Origin: Coriobacteriia bacterium
GTDB taxonomy: Bacteria > Actinomycetota > Coriobacteriia > WRKU01 > WQUG01
DNA: 6,383 nucleotides
Direction of reading: 5' to 3'
Assembly: GCA_009779395.1 (NCBI GenBank)
Contig: WREJ01000068.1
Span: 1 to 6,383 of the forward strand
Each line of letters starts with the position of its first letter. Within the stretch, counting starts at the first letter, position 1. This document shows positions 6,245 through 6,383 of this stretch, piece by piece. The notes beneath the pieces are model-generated. The model ran no database searches. It was not told the DNA's origin and worked only from the letters and a program-made list of their open reading frames with translations. The position numbers and the translations under genes are program-made.

Positions 6245-6383
6245 TGTGGAGTGAGGGGGAGGATACTCTGCACAGTCCTCGCGCGGGACACACATTTGAG
6301 AAATGGATGACATTTTGCTGCGGATAAGCCTGAGCTACCCTCCCAGGGCACACCAGGCGGGCAATCTCGGCGTCGGATTAAAA
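6245..6383. other. Unassigned sequence upstream of ffh
   Basis: I recognise no gene here. A minus-strand frame is open from the window edge to TAG at 6220-6218 (about 54 codons), but its product resembles nothing I know. A plus-strand frame from ATG 6303 is open for 27 codons to the edge, without a convincing ribosome site. There is a weak GTCC/GGAC dyad (6275-6289). The stretch may be the promoter region shared with a gene outside the window. Confidence 0.3.

Noticed and set aside
5787..6254. 155-codon plus-strand open frame across the 5' end of ffh, and other long antisense frames over pyrG and murJ
   Set aside because: They are opposite-strand shadows of strongly conserved genes; their products show no recognisable motifs.
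6255..6344. Long-variable-arm tRNA on the minus strand, suggested by GGGAGGGTAGCTCAG
   Set aside because: No matching D-arm GAGC, no anticodon arm and no GGTTCGA-type T-arm follow.

Overview
The window reads as ordinary bacterial chromosome with about even base composition (judged by eye). It carries four complete genes and one truncated gene, all intact. The combination of an actinobacterial-looking MurJ without the fused C-terminal pseudokinase domain, PyrG with an N-terminal extension, a DUF3866 gene directly behind pyrG, and moderate GC suggests a lower-GC actinobacterium, most likely Coriobacteriia (a Cryptobacterium- or Atopobium-like genome). That placement is inference; no rRNA or other marker is present.

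Layout. Positions 1-411 (minus) hold the first 137 codons of a DUF3866-family protein that runs off the left edge. It overlaps the stop of pyrG (CTP synthase, 408-2099, minus) by ATGA. A 180-bp divergent control region (2100-2279) follows. On its minus strand is a good sigma70-type promoter and a leader hairpin for pyrG. On its plus strand is a -10 box so close to the murJ ATG that the mRNA is probably leaderless. murJ (lipid II flippase, 2280-3917) and a GT2 glycosyltransferase (3957-4679) form a plus-strand pair. They converge on ffh (SRP GTPase, 4814-6163, minus). The gap between the converging genes is almost entirely one 125-bp inverted repeat (4680-4804), probably a bidirectional terminator or structured RNA. 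Positions 6164-6383 hold the ffh leader and promoter plus sequence I could not assign.

Function. The genes are housekeeping: CTP supply (pyrG), cell-wall precursor export (murJ, with a soluble sugar-nucleotide transferase probably serving an envelope glycan or lipid), and co-translational membrane targeting (ffh). I found no phage, transposase, CRISPR, toxin-antitoxin or biosynthetic gene. No new multi-gene system is visible. The interesting signals are non-coding: the long hairpin, whose arm differences mostly remain G-U pairs only in ffh-sense RNA; the pyrG leader hairpin; the stem-loop over the DUF3866 ribosome site; and the likely leaderless murJ transcript.
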